Shown in pieces: positions 43,103 to 51,434 of a stretch of DNA of 64,000 bases; the first letter of the stretch is position 1, and each line of letters begins with the position of its first letter. A program made the translations under genes and the position numbers. The stretch is from Acidobacteriota bacterium (GTDB taxonomy: Bacteria; Acidobacteriota; Blastocatellia; Pyrinomonadales; Pyrinomonadaceae), in NCBI GenBank assembly GCA_003223935.1, contig QHXQ01000052.1:1-64000 (forward strand). Direction: 5' to 3'. The notes under the pieces are model-generated. The model searched no databases, was not told where the DNA came from, and saw nothing but the letters and a program-made list of their open reading frames with translations.

Positions 43103-43462
43103 ATGGGACGTTTACGACGTAGTTCCTCCGCGATTGACCAAGTCGCAGCCCGCATCAACGGTCTCAAGTCAAAAGACCCAAATTTTGACCTCGGCAACGG
43201 TCTAACCGCCGCCGTCTGCGAGCAAGCGCTCACGACCACGCGCGGCAAACTCAACACCTACAACCAGACGCTCGCCACCGCCGACGATCAACTCAACGAG
43301 TTAACCGCCAGCGAACGCGAACTCAAAGACCTATCCAAACGTATCCTCGCCGCCGTCAAAGCCAAACACGGCTCCGACAGCAGCGAGTACGAACTAGCGG
43401 GCGGCATCCGCGACAGCGAACGCCAACACCGCACCAGCAAACCACCAAAACCCAAACCCTAA
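43103..43462 (+). CDS. Small helical protein, Y-E-x-x-G-x-[IV]-R-x-S-x-R family
   Basis: 119 residues, predicted helical hairpins. Starts GRLRRSSSAIDQVAARING, contains FDLGNGLT and ends with YELAGGIRDSER followed by a Lys/Pro tail. The C-terminal motif aligns with YEAMGYVRASQR in the product at 15380-15751. I recall cyanobacterial and other orphans with the same YE..GG.R.S.R ending; function unknown. ATG at 43103 preceded by AAGGAGGTG, a very strong ribosome-binding site. Confidence 0.78.
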   Translation: MGRLRRSSSAIDQVAARINGLKSKDPNFDLGNGLTAAVCEQALTTTRGKLNTYNQTLATADDQLNELTASERELKDLSKRILAAVKAKHGSDSSEYELAGGIRDSERQHRTSKPPKPKP

Positions 43463-43627
43463 CCACTAACCCGCCACACGCACAGGGCGCAACGATTGTT
43501 AGATTCTCGGTGCGCCTTGCGCGTGGCGGCTCAGTGTCGGCGTTTGGTCGCTGCCTGTTTTGTTTGTCCTGATGTTTTAGTTAAACTTAGATCAGCGGTA
43601 TGCAGCACTTCGGCAGAGCGATTGAAT

Positions 43628-43987
43628 ATGACAAATGAAGAGTTGGAAAGAGCCATGCAGTTTATTATCACGCAGCAGGCTCAGTTTGCGGCCAATCAGC
43701 AGCAGCTTGACGAAAGAGTCACGCGGCTCGAAACGCATGCGGCGACCATAGCGCAAGCTCTGGCCGTCGCAACGCAACAAATAGCGGACAACGCGCGGCA
43801 GATAGCGGACAACACGCGGCAAATAGCGGACAACGCGCGGCAGCAGGCGCACATAAATGAGGTCATTGCCGCCATGTCCGATACGCACCGGCAAACCGAA
43901 GCGAGACTCGACGCCTTCATCGGCGTCTTAGAGCGTTATATCAGCGAAGGCAGAAACGGCAGGTCTAACGGCCCAGACTCCGCTTAA
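43628..43987 (+). CDS. Heptad-repeat coiled-coil protein, paralogue of the 35090 gene
   Basis: 119 residues. MTNEELERAMQFIITQQAQ at the start and RLDAFIGVLERYISEGRNGR at the end match the 35090 product. The middle has three near-identical 21-nt repeats (43777-43839) encoding QIADNAR heptads. ATG at 43628; the frame is open further upstream but family similarity begins here. Function unknown. Confidence 0.75.
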   Translation: MTNEELERAMQFIITQQAQFAANQQQLDERVTRLETHAATIAQALAVATQQIADNARQIADNTRQIADNARQQAHINEVIAAMSDTHRQTEARLDAFIGVLERYISEGRNGRSNGPDSA

Positions 43988-44059
43988 CCGATCATTCGCT
44001 GCACCCGCCCGATAAGTTGGCGCGCATCATCTTTCCTTACGGCTCTTCTCGCTCGCCGC

Positions 44060-45109
44060 TCAAACAATCAAATTCAGATCGCCGAACTCGTGCCAGAGGT
44101 AGCCGCGCTGAACTGCGTCTTCGTAAGCCGTGCGGATGGTGTCGGCGGGGAGGAAGGCGGTTAGGAGGTCGAGGTGGCTGGCTTCGGGTTCGTGCAAGCC
44201 CGTGAGCAGGCCGTTGACGGTGGTGAGTTGGTGTCTAGCGGTGATGTGCAGGCGTGTGTAGCCGCGACCGGGCCGGATGAGGCCGTCCTCGTCTGCGACC
44301 GATTCGAGCGCGCGCACGACCGTCGTGCCGACGGCGATGATGCGATGACCTGCGGCGCGCGCATCGTTGATCTTCGCGGCGGCTTGCGGGCCGATGAAGT
44401 ATTCCTCTTCTGAAGCCGGGTGCTGCGCGTCCAAGTCGTCGTCCATGTAGGATGAGAGACCAGTGTGCAGGACGATGTAAGCGATCTCAACACCGCGCCG
44501 CCGGAGATCGAAGAGCAGTTGCCAAGTGAAGGCACGACCGGCCGAGGGCATCTCGGCTGAGCCGGGTTCGCGCGCATAGACGGTCTGGTAGTAATCCAAA
44601 TCCCAAGGCGCAGCCACATACTCATAACGCACGGGTCGGCCCAGACGATAGAGCGTATCCAGCAACTCTGCGCCCGTCTGCGAGAAGCGCACACGCCACA
44701 GACGCGGGATGCGCTTGTCTTGTTCAAGCACCGTACCTGTGAGTCCATCGCCAAAAACGATCTGCATCCCCGCACGCAAGCCGCAGCCAAACGGGTCGCC
44801 GCGCTGGCACAACAACAACGCGAGCCAAGTGTCATCCGGCAGATGCTCTGCGAGGCGCAACTCGATGCACGGCCCCTGAGGCGCGCCGCAACCTTCGAGC
44901 GCCGCCGGCAGCGTCCGGCTGCTATTGAAGACGAGCAGATCGCCCGCCCGCAAAAACTTGCCCAAGTGATCGAACCGTGTATGCACAACCGCGTGCGTCG
45001 CCCGATCAATCACCAACAGACGCACCTTGTCGCGCGCAATCCCCCGACGCTCCGGTGGCTCTTTCGCGGATAGTTCAGGCGGCAGATTGAAAGTGAATGG
45101 CGCGGTCAT
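44060..45109 (-). CDS. queA: S-adenosylmethionine:tRNA ribosyltransferase-isomerase
   Basis: 349 residues, usual length. QueA transfers the ribosyl part of SAM to preQ1 in tRNA, making epoxyqueuosine. Blocks: FNLPPELSAKEPPERR, HTRFDHLGKFLRAGDLLVFN, GRPVRYEY, the SAEMPSAGRAF motif, LHTGLSSY and HEFGDLNLI at the end. ATG at 45107-45109 overlaps the stop of the damaged hicA as ATGA, so it was once coupled to it. Confidence 0.96.
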   Translation of the reverse strand: MTAPFTFNLPPELSAKEPPERRGIARDKVRLLVIDRATHAVVHTRFDHLGKFLRAGDLLVFNSSRTLPAALEGCGAPQGPCIELRLAEHLPDDTWLALLLCQRGDPFGCGLRAGMQIVFGDGLTGTVLEQDKRIPRLWRVRFSQTGAELLDTLYRLGRPVRYEYVAAPWDLDYYQTVYAREPGSAEMPSAGRAFTWQLLFDLRRRGVEIAYIVLHTGLSSYMDDDLDAQHPASEEEYFIGPQAAAKINDARAAGHRIIAVGTTVVRALESVADEDGLIRPGRGYTRLHITARHQLTTVNGLLTGLHEPEASHLDLLTAFLPADTIRTAYEDAVQRGYLWHEFGDLNLIV

Positions 45110-45330
45110 CTGTATTGCAGCATCTCTTCAACTGTGAGTCCGATGTCTTTAGCGATCTGACGGAGCAACGGCGGTGCAATGTCTCCGCTGCCGTGAAAAG
45201 GAACTGTCGTGCTGCGTCCGTCCGCATGCCGATACTATTTATGCGAACCGCGTTGGCGCACCTCGACAAAACCTAGCCGCGCCAAAATTGCGGCCACCTC
45301 ACGCGGCTTCAAGACGGGCAACTTCACCAT
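45106..45330 (-). pseudogene. hicA: hicA-type toxin gene interrupted by an in-frame TAG
   Basis: 75 codons. The reading runs MVKLPVLKPREVAAILARLGF, VRQRGSHK, then TAG at 45235-45237, then YRHADGRSTTVPFHGSGDI to a natural TGA. The GSH catalytic motif and the following YRHxDGRxTTVPxH strand are typical of HicA mRNA interferases, so only one base (probably CAG to TAG) breaks it. The start is ATG at 45328-45330, 2 nt after hicB. It would release a 31-residue fragment unless the amber codon is suppressed. Confidence 0.85.
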
Positions 45331-45332
45331 CT

Positions 45333-45542
45333 TCAGGCGACCTTAACCGTCTGCATCCCGACAAACTCCGCCTCCAATTCCGGCTCGCCATCTTCAAGCA
45401 ACATGCCGATAACCTCCTGCATGTTTGCGTGCAACTCGTCCAGCGTCTCGCCCTGACTATGCGCGCCGTTGAATCCCGGCACGTAGCCGACGTAGAGTCC
45501 CGTGTCTGGGCATTTTTCAACGATGTAGGTATAAGTCCTCAT
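45333..45542 (-). CDS. hicB: HicB-type antitoxin
   Basis: 69 residues, the partial RNase-H-fold antitoxin of HicAB modules: TYIVEKCPDTGLYVGYVPGFNGAHSQG and TLDELHANMQEVIGMLLEDGEP. ATG at 45540-45542 with GAGG 7 nt upstream; seven upstream codons excluded. With its toxin broken it may persist by drift or for self-regulation. Order hicB-hicA-queA on the minus strand. Confidence 0.88.
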   Translation of the reverse strand: MRTYTYIVEKCPDTGLYVGYVPGFNGAHSQGETLDELHANMQEVIGMLLEDGEPELEAEFVGMQTVKVA

Positions 45543-45567
45543 GTTTAGTCCTCGTGCAAGCAATACA

Positions 45568-46161
45568 TTATTGCTTTGTTACCTTAAAACACCTTTCGCT
45601 TTCATCCCAAAATATATTTTCCTTATTCTCATCCCAAAGCTGCTGCCACTTTGCCCTAATACTCTTGCGTCCGTGCTTCGCGATGTAATTACGCCACCGT
45701 TGTTCTCCGGTGAGATTAGCATTGCTGCCAAGAAGTTCATTCCAATTGACGCCCGCAATCGTCATGTGCTGCCATGTACTATCAGTAAAGAAGTCTGAGA
45801 GGATGATATGAGCCACATCACCGACACGCACTTCTGACCAATAATCAATTACATGTCCTTTAATTTTTGTTTCATCTTCGAGATGAGCAATGAGATAGGG
45901 AATGGCTTCTTTGCCGTGAGCGAGCAACTGTTCGACTACGGGCAATTGATTATATTCTCGATCTTGCACTCTACCCTTTGGCGCGATGTGACCTATATCG
46001 GCAAGGTTGATTGCCGATAGCGGCACGTTGGCATCAGGTGTGTTGGCGGGTTGAACGGCAGCAACAGTCTGCGCTTCTGGCTTTGTAGTGTTTCGGGGAA
46101 TTGAGCCGCCACAATTCAGCAATAACGGTAGGGCAGCACAAAGCACAATGCGCTTGTTCAT
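45568..46161 (-). CDS. Putative lipoprotein of unknown function
   Basis: 197 residues. Lipoprotein signal with lipobox LLLNC near residue 17, Thr/Pro linker, then a soluble domain (LPVVEQLLAHGKEAIPYLIAHLEDE, VNWNELLGSNANLTGEQRWRNYIAKHG) reminiscent of HEAT-like or lysozyme-inhibitor repeats; no firm family. It is lower in GC than its neighbours, suggesting recent gain. ATG at 46159-46161 or at 46174-46176. Confidence 0.72.
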   Translation of the reverse strand: MNKRIVLCAALPLLLNCGGSIPRNTTKPEAQTVAAVQPANTPDANVPLSAINLADIGHIAPKGRVQDREYNQLPVVEQLLAHGKEAIPYLIAHLEDETKIKGHVIDYWSEVRVGDVAHIILSDFFTDSTWQHMTIAGVNWNELLGSNANLTGEQRWRNYIAKHGRKSIRAKWQQLWDENKENIFWDESERCFKVTKQ

Positions 46162-46210
46162 ACAATGCCGAATCATTGTTTCCCAAAATGAACTACTGCT
46201 TCATTGCTCA

Positions 46211-46984
46211 TCATTCATCATTGCTTGCCGCTTTCGCCGCTTCATCTTGCCCCCAGTTTTCTTCCTGCGCCTGAAAACGTTTGCCGTTGACGGCGCGCGA
46301 TTCGTCGGAGGCGAGGTAAATGAAGACTTCGGTGACGGAAGTGGGGTCGGCCCATTGGGTTGGGTCTTCGTCGGGTTCGGCGTCGCGGTGCATCTTGGTG
46401 TTCATCTCGCCGGGGTCAACGAGGTTGACGCGCACGCCCGCGTCGGCAAGTTCCGCCGCCCAAGTCTCGGACATGCCTTCGAGTCCGAACTTGGAGATGC
46501 CGTATGCGCCCCAGCCGGGATAGCCGGTCGCGCCTGCGTCGCTCGTGACGTTGATGATCGAGCCGCCCGTTTCGATCATCGCGGGCAGCGCCTTCTTGAT
46601 GAGCAGGAAGGGCGCGACGAGGTTTGTGTCGAGCACGGCGCGAAAATCTTCGAGCGGGTAGTCGAGCAGGAAAGGCATCGGCGTCGGCCCAAGCGCGGAA
46701 GCATTATTGACGAGCACGTCGAGCCGGCCGCCGAACTCGCTGAGCGTCGTTGCGATCACGCGCTCGATCTGCGCTTGGCGGGTCAGGTCTGCGTTGATGG
46801 TTAGCACGCGCGTCTCCGGCGCAAGTTCGCGGACGCGCGCGCGCACCTCATCTAGTGCTTCGTTGTTGCGTGCGACGAGCGCCAGCCCGCTCGCGCCTTC
46901 GCGCGCGTAAGTCAATGCTAGTTCGCGTCCAAGCCCTTGCGATGCGCCGGTGATCAGTATGTGTTTGCCTTGCAGACGATTCAT
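46211..46984 (-). CDS. Short-chain dehydrogenase/reductase
   Basis: 257 residues. NAD(P)-binding ILITGASQGLGRELALTYA, VLVNNAS, and the Ser-Tyr-Lys set as NVTSDAG, YGISKFGLEG. The last residues (ENWGQDEAAKAASNDE) are unusual. Substrate unknown. ATG at 46982-46984 with GGAG upstream. Confidence 0.88.
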   Translation of the reverse strand: MNRLQGKHILITGASQGLGRELALTYAREGASGLALVARNNEALDEVRARVRELAPETRVLTINADLTRQAQIERVIATTLSEFGGRLDVLVNNASALGPTPMPFLLDYPLEDFRAVLDTNLVAPFLLIKKALPAMIETGGSIINVTSDAGATGYPGWGAYGISKFGLEGMSETWAAELADAGVRVNLVDPGEMNTKMHRDAEPDEDPTQWADPTSVTEVFIYLASDESRAVNGKRFQAQEENWGQDEAAKAASNDE

Positions 46985-47008
46985 CTGTTGCTCCTCGATG
47001 TCAGTTAA

Positions 47009-47082
47009 GTCAGAACCGCCTGCGGTAGCGGGCGGGTTTGTGGCGTAACCAAGTCCCGCCCGCTACCGCAGGCGGTTCTGAC
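47009..47082. repeat. Perfect 28-bp inverted repeat
   Basis: 47009-47036 and 47055-47082 are exact reverse complements (GTCAGAACCGCCTGCGG and onward), loop 18 nt. Downstream of ctpA and upstream of the SDR gene on the same strand. Could be a terminator without T-run or a mobile palindromic (REP/MITE-like) element. Confidence 0.9.
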
Positions 47083-47115
47083 CTGCCCTTAGCCGCATGC
47101 GATTGCCATCTCGAT

Positions 47116-48948
47116 CTAAGTGAGGAGACTATCCAAAAACCAATCATCATCGCTCCACATCGGCCAACTTGGCGCGCTCGTGTTTAGGTTCAGACTCACG
47201 GAGCCGCCGTTGCGGATCGCCTCGGCGAGCCGCTTGGCGTCGGGGAAGGCTTCGAGCGCGCGCAGGAGTTGCGGGTCGCTGTCGAGCAGTGAGCGCGCGC
47301 CGGCCTCTGAGCCGAAAGCGGCCGTGGCGATCTCTTCGCGCAGGCGGATGCGCGCGTAGTCCGTTTCAGCTTTGACCTGCGCGGGCGTGAGACCGAGTTC
47401 CGGGTGATGCTGCACGTAAGTTTGAAATGCTTCGATGACGCGATCCGTAACGGGGTAATCGGTCGGACGCAGTTCGTGATCGTATTGCACTTTGTCCACG
47501 CGATAGTTCTCAAGCCCGGCGATCTGGCCGGCCGTGAGTTCGCGCGTGAAGGCGAAGGCGGCGTCGAAGATGCGCACGCGCACGGGCGTGGTCACGTCGA
47601 GCGGTTTGACTTCGATGTCGGGCGTGATGCCGCCGCCGCCGTAGAAGACGCGCCCGCCTGCGGTTTTAACGGCCGGCCCCTTCGGCGCAGGCACGGGTGT
47701 CGGTTGCGGCGTGGGCACGGGCAGAGAAGGTTTCGTGTTGTGTTGCGCGGGCAGACTGGGCGCGACGGGTTGCGCGGGTTCAGGTTCGTCCTGCGTGCTG
47801 CGGCGCACGTAATAGTCGTAGAGCGAACCGCTCGAATAGTCGCGTTGGATCGAACGACCGTAAGGCGTGTAATACTTCTGCGTCGTCAAGGTCAGCCCCG
47901 CGCCCCAAGGGCGCAACTCGAAGACGCGTTGCACGAGACCTTTGCCGAAGCTCGTCTCACCGACGAGCAAGCCCCGCCCGTGATCCTGCAATGCACCGGC
48001 GACGATCTCAGAAGCCGACGCGGTGTTGCGATTGACAAGGACGACGAGCGGAAAATCTTCCGGATCGAAATCTGTGTTCTGATAGACCTTCGTCTGGCCG
48101 TCTTCGCCGCGCCCGCGCACGGAGACGACCGTCTGTCCGCGCGGCAAAAATTGGCTCGCCACTTCGATGGCCTGATCGAGCAAGCCGCCCGGATTGTTGC
48201 GCAGGTCGAGCACGAGTTGACGCATGCCGTCTTTCTGTAAGCGGCTGAGCGCTGCTTGCAGCTCATCGCTCGTCGTGTGCGTGAAGCCGCCGACGAGCGC
48301 GACGTAACCTGTCGCAGGGCGAAACATGAAGGCTGTGCGGATCGAGGGGAGCGGCACTGTGTCGCGCGTGATGGTGAAGTAGAGCGGCGCGAGCGCGCCC
48401 GCGCGTTCAACCTTGAGCGTGACCTTCGTGCCGCGCTCGCCGCGCACGGCCTTCGATACCTGTTCGCTCGTCCAGTCAAGCGCGTCCTTGCCATCAACTT
48501 CCAAAATCTTGTCGCCATAACGCAAGCCCGCCCGCGCCGCCGGTGTGTTCTGCACGGGCGCTTGCACATAGACGCCGTCCTTGTGGCGCAGGATCGTGAC
48601 GCCGATGCCGTAGAACTGCGAGTCTTGTTCTTCTTTCAAGCGCGCGAAGTCTGTGGGCGGGAAGAAGGTCGAGTGCGGGTCGAGCGTCGAGAGCATGCCC
48701 TGAATCGCAGCTTGATTCGCCTTCTCGTAGTCAATCTCGTCGGCGTAATTGTCTGTGATGAACGAGAGCGCCTCCTGATAATCGCGCTCAACATTCACGT
48801 CCGCGTTGCTCTGTCCGCCGGTTGCGCCGTGCGCGCGCAGACGCCGGCTCAACGCGCCGCCAAATATGCACGACAGCGCGATGAGCATCACGCCGAACAG
48901 CAAACCAATCTGTCGCCCTCTAAGCAAAACTCCAACCCTCACATTCAA
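47116..48948 (-). CDS. C-terminal processing peptidase (S41, CtpA-like)
   Basis: 610 residues. N-terminal membrane anchor (LLFGVMLIALSCIFGG), a helical segment with DPHSTFFPPTDF, a PDZ domain (about 112-180: FYGIGVTI, AARAGLRYGDKILEVDG), then the S41 protease core with LDLRNNPGGLLDQA, NRNTASASEIVAGAL (expected Ser313) and ETSFGKGLVQ (expected Lys336). A proline-rich insertion lies at 390-430, and the C-terminal helical region is longer than usual. Acts in the periplasm on C-termini of envelope proteins. ATG at 48946-48948. Confidence 0.93.
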   Translation of the reverse strand: MNVRVGVLLRGRQIGLLFGVMLIALSCIFGGALSRRLRAHGATGGQSNADVNVERDYQEALSFITDNYADEIDYEKANQAAIQGMLSTLDPHSTFFPPTDFARLKEEQDSQFYGIGVTILRHKDGVYVQAPVQNTPAARAGLRYGDKILEVDGKDALDWTSEQVSKAVRGERGTKVTLKVERAGALAPLYFTITRDTVPLPSIRTAFMFRPATGYVALVGGFTHTTSDELQAALSRLQKDGMRQLVLDLRNNPGGLLDQAIEVASQFLPRGQTVVSVRGRGEDGQTKVYQNTDFDPEDFPLVVLVNRNTASASEIVAGALQDHGRGLLVGETSFGKGLVQRVFELRPWGAGLTLTTQKYYTPYGRSIQRDYSSGSLYDYYVRRSTQDEPEPAQPVAPSLPAQHNTKPSLPVPTPQPTPVPAPKGPAVKTAGGRVFYGGGGITPDIEVKPLDVTTPVRVRIFDAAFAFTRELTAGQIAGLENYRVDKVQYDHELRPTDYPVTDRVIEAFQTYVQHHPELGLTPAQVKAETDYARIRLREEIATAAFGSEAGARSLLDSDPQLLRALEAFPDAKRLAEAIRNGGSVSLNLNTSAPSWPMWSDDDWFLDSLLT

Positions 48949-49007
48949 CGACTAACAGACTCTAGCTGGGGAAACGGCACGCTGAAATCTTAACACAGCT
49001 CAAAAAA

Positions 49008-49073
49008 CAGTGCCGAGTGACAAGCGACGAGTGACAAGTTAAACTGCTTATCAGGCTGTCACTTGTCGCTGCT
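49008..49073. repeat. Heptamer-type hairpin between ctpA and the glycosyltransferase
   Basis: CAGTGCCGAGTGACAAGCG-type units face CTGTCACTTGTCGCTGCTC across an A/T loop, between divergently transcribed genes. Confidence 0.7.
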
Positions 49074-49076
49074 CAT

Positions 49077-49928
49077 ATGTTTCTTTCGCTAATCATCCCG
49101 GCTTACAACGAAGAGGCGCGGCTGGGCCGGACTCTGCGCGAGGTGTTCGCTTATCTGAACGAGCAGGCTGCGGCGAGCGAGGTGATCGTCGTGGACGACG
49201 GCTCGCAGGACGGGACTGTGTGCGTGGTCGAAGAGGCGTTCGCGACGGCGGGGCGGGTCAGCACTAATCTGATCCGTAGCACGCCGAATCGCGGCAAAGG
49301 TTACGTTGTGCGCGCTGGGTTGCTGGCGGCACACGCGCCCATCGCGCTCTTTTCCGACGCAGACCTCTCGACGCCGATCACGGAAACACCAAAACTAACG
49401 GGCCCCATACGCGCCGGCCAGTACGATCTCGTCTTCGGTTCACGCGCCCTTGATCGCAGTCTCGTCGGCGTGCATCAACCTTGGTCGCGCGAGTTGAGCG
49501 GGCGCTTCTTCAATCTGATGGTGCGCGCGGCGACGGGGCTACCGTTCCACGACACGCAATGCGGCTTCAAAGCGTTTCGCATGGACGTGTGTCGCCCACT
49601 CATCGAAGCGTGCGTCATAGATCGCTTCGGCTTCGATGTGGAACTGCTCTACGTTGCACACGCTGCGGGCTTGCGCCTCAAAGAATGGCCCGTGCGTTGG
49701 AACGACGCGCCCGGCAGCAAGGTCAACTTCCGCGCCGGCCTCGATGGCTTCGCGGAGCTACGCGAAGTGCGCCGCCAAGCCCGCCAAGGCATCTACGACG
49801 AAGCGATCAAGCAAACCCGCGCCATCGTCGCTGCGACAGACATGCGCACGCCCATCGTCAGCGACTCAAACGACGCACCCACGAGCGACATCGCACCCGA
49901 ACTCGCCAGCCCCGCGCGACGAATTTAA
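49077..49928 (+). CDS. Family 2 glycosyltransferase (dolichyl-phosphate glucosyltransferase-like)
   Basis: 283 residues. GT-A fold: LSLIIPAYNEEARLGRTL, VIVVDDGSQDGT, NRGKGYVVRAGL, the DxD-type SDADLSTP, and DTQCGFKAFR, typical of polyprenyl-phosphate glucose/mannose transferases. No C-terminal membrane helices, so a cytoplasmic or peripheral enzyme. ATG at 49077, immediately after the heptamer hairpin. Confidence 0.88.
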   Translation: MFLSLIIPAYNEEARLGRTLREVFAYLNEQAAASEVIVVDDGSQDGTVCVVEEAFATAGRVSTNLIRSTPNRGKGYVVRAGLLAAHAPIALFSDADLSTPITETPKLTGPIRAGQYDLVFGSRALDRSLVGVHQPWSRELSGRFFNLMVRAATGLPFHDTQCGFKAFRMDVCRPLIEACVIDRFGFDVELLYVAHAAGLRLKEWPVRWNDAPGSKVNFRAGLDGFAELREVRRQARQGIYDEAIKQTRAIVAATDMRTPIVSDSNDAPTSDIAPELASPARRI

Positions 49929-50029
49929 TAGGCCTACACGATCCACTCACATCAATCAGCGCGCGATAAGTGGCCCTGTAACTCAGTTGCAAATGAGATT
50001 ATAGTTGGGCCAAGGATGGCGCTGCCTAA

Positions 50030-50221
50030 GTGAAGTTCAGTGAATTAGTCCGGCTACTAGAAAGCCACGGCTTCAAGCTGGTAAAGGAGAAAGGTTCGAT
50101 CCGTTATTATGGCAAGCCGAACCATGATCGGCTGATTCGCGTTGATTATCATGGCGCAAAAGAGGTCCCGACCGGCACGTGTAATGCTATCTTGAAAGCG
50201 GCCGGCATAAAGAAAGGTTAG
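50030..50221 (+). CDS. hicA: HicA-type toxin
   Basis: 63 residues with FSELVRLLESHGFKLVKEKGSIRYYGK and VDYHGAKEVPTGTCNAILKAAG, the dsRBD-like HicA fold. The usual GSH catalytic His is Ile here (GSIRYY), a subtype I recall as recurrent; activity is therefore uncertain. GTG start at 50030. Followed after 5 nt by hicB. Confidence 0.82.
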   Translation: MKFSELVRLLESHGFKLVKEKGSIRYYGKPNHDRLIRVDYHGAKEVPTGTCNAILKAAGIKKG

Positions 50222-50226
50222 GGACA

Positions 50227-50472
50227 ATGATTGATCTGAAATACTCGCTCATCATTGAGGCGACAGCCGACCCGACGTTCTTCGGCTTCTATTCGCCGGA
50301 GCTTGAAGGATTCACCGGCGTCGGCCATTCAATTGAAGATTGCTTGTATCAAGCGAAGTGGGGCATGGAAGAACACGTTGCGCTGTTGCAAGAGCAGGGC
50401 TTGCCCGTGCCCGATCCAAATCCCAATCCGACAGTGACAGTGCAGAACGAAACGCGATTGGCAGTCGCTTGA
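50227..50472 (+). CDS. hicB: HicB-type antitoxin
   Basis: 81 residues: YSLIIEATADPTFFGFYSPELEGFTGVG and SIEDCLYQAKWGMEEHV are the HicB N-terminal domain; the C-terminal part has no clear DNA-binding helix but a Pro/Asn-rich tail. GGACA lies before the ATG at 50227. The stop is 4 nt before pdxJ, so the TA pair and pdxJ share a transcript. Confidence 0.85.
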   Translation: MIDLKYSLIIEATADPTFFGFYSPELEGFTGVGHSIEDCLYQAKWGMEEHVALLQEQGLPVPDPNPNPTVTVQNETRLAVA

Positions 50473-50476
50473 GATT

Positions 50477-51253
50477 ATGACCGCACGACTCAACGTCAAT
50501 ATTGATCATGTCGCCACCATCAGGCAGGCGCGACGTGCGCCGGAGCCGAGCGTTGTGGCGGCGGCGCTTGTTTGCGAGCAGGCAGGCGCAGACGGCATTA
50601 CGATCCATTTGCGCGGCGACCGTCGCCACATTCAAGACGCGGATGTGTATGTACTCAGGCAGGCGTTGACGACCTACTTGAACGTCGAGCTGGCGACGAC
50701 CGAAGAGATGATCAAGGTCGCGACGCAGGCGCGCCCCGATGCCGTCTCACTCGTGCCCGAAAGTCCGAACGAGATCACGACCGAGGGCGGTCTGGACGTG
50801 CGCGCCAACTTCGATGCGGTGCGCGCAGCCGTCGAACAACTGCGCGCTGCCAGCGTCTTCGTCAGCATCTTCATTGATCCGGACGGCGCGCAGATCGCGG
50901 CGGCGCGCGATGCGGGCGCGCAACAGGTCGAACTCTGCACCGCAGCTTATGCCGAAGCGACGCTCGGCGCGGCGGGCTTGCACGGCGCGGGCGCAGAGCG
51001 CGTGGCGCAGGAGTTACATCGCTTGCGCGAAGCCGCGATGCTCGCGACGCAGTCTGGCTTGCAAGTCGCCGCCGGGCACGGCTTGACCTATCGCAACGTC
51101 GGCGCGGTCGCGGCGATCCACGAAATCCACGAGTTCAACATCGGCCACAACATCATCGCGCGCGCCGTCCTCGTCGGCCTTGAACGCGCCGTCACAGAGA
51201 TGCGCGCAGCCATCAGACGCGGCGCAAAGACACTCACACACGAGCGCACATAA
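50477..51253 (+). CDS. pdxJ: Pyridoxine 5-phosphate synthase
   Basis: 258 residues; condenses 1-deoxyxylulose 5-phosphate with 3-amino-acetone phosphate to make pyridoxine 5-phosphate. LNVNIDHVATIRQARR, GADGITIHLRGDRRHIQD, VSLVPE, FIDPD and GLTYRNVGAVA are all family blocks. ATG at 50477 directly after hicB; no strong ribosome-binding site, consistent with coupling. Confidence 0.97.
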   Translation: MTARLNVNIDHVATIRQARRAPEPSVVAAALVCEQAGADGITIHLRGDRRHIQDADVYVLRQALTTYLNVELATTEEMIKVATQARPDAVSLVPESPNEITTEGGLDVRANFDAVRAAVEQLRAASVFVSIFIDPDGAQIAAARDAGAQQVELCTAAYAEATLGAAGLHGAGAERVAQELHRLREAAMLATQSGLQVAAGHGLTYRNVGAVAAIHEIHEFNIGHNIIARAVLVGLERAVTEMRAAIRRGAKTLTHERT

Positions 51254-51434
51254 AAACGCCGAGCGCGCACGCGCTGTGTGAACGGCTCCCGATCCGTCCA
51301 CACGCAACACGCAACGCACCCGGCGTTTGCTCCGGTCGGACGCCGCATGGCATCAGACCGAATCCGTTTGCAAGCTCAAAGAATCTGCTTGCGCGCTCAA
51401 ATTACAAATTTGAGCGCGCAAATCAACCACTCGT
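51254..51434. other. Intergenic region between convergent pdxJ and ruvB
   Basis: Contains TTTGAGCGCGCAA and its complement TTGCGCGCTCAAA around an ATTACAA loop (51395-51425), a plausible bidirectional transcription stop. Flanking TTTGCAAGCTCAAAG resembles the units of the 15.9 kb array. Confidence 0.55.

Noticed and set aside
47404-48240. 278-codon frame antisense to the CtpA protease
   Set aside because: Shadow frame caused by high GC; no start signals or motifs.
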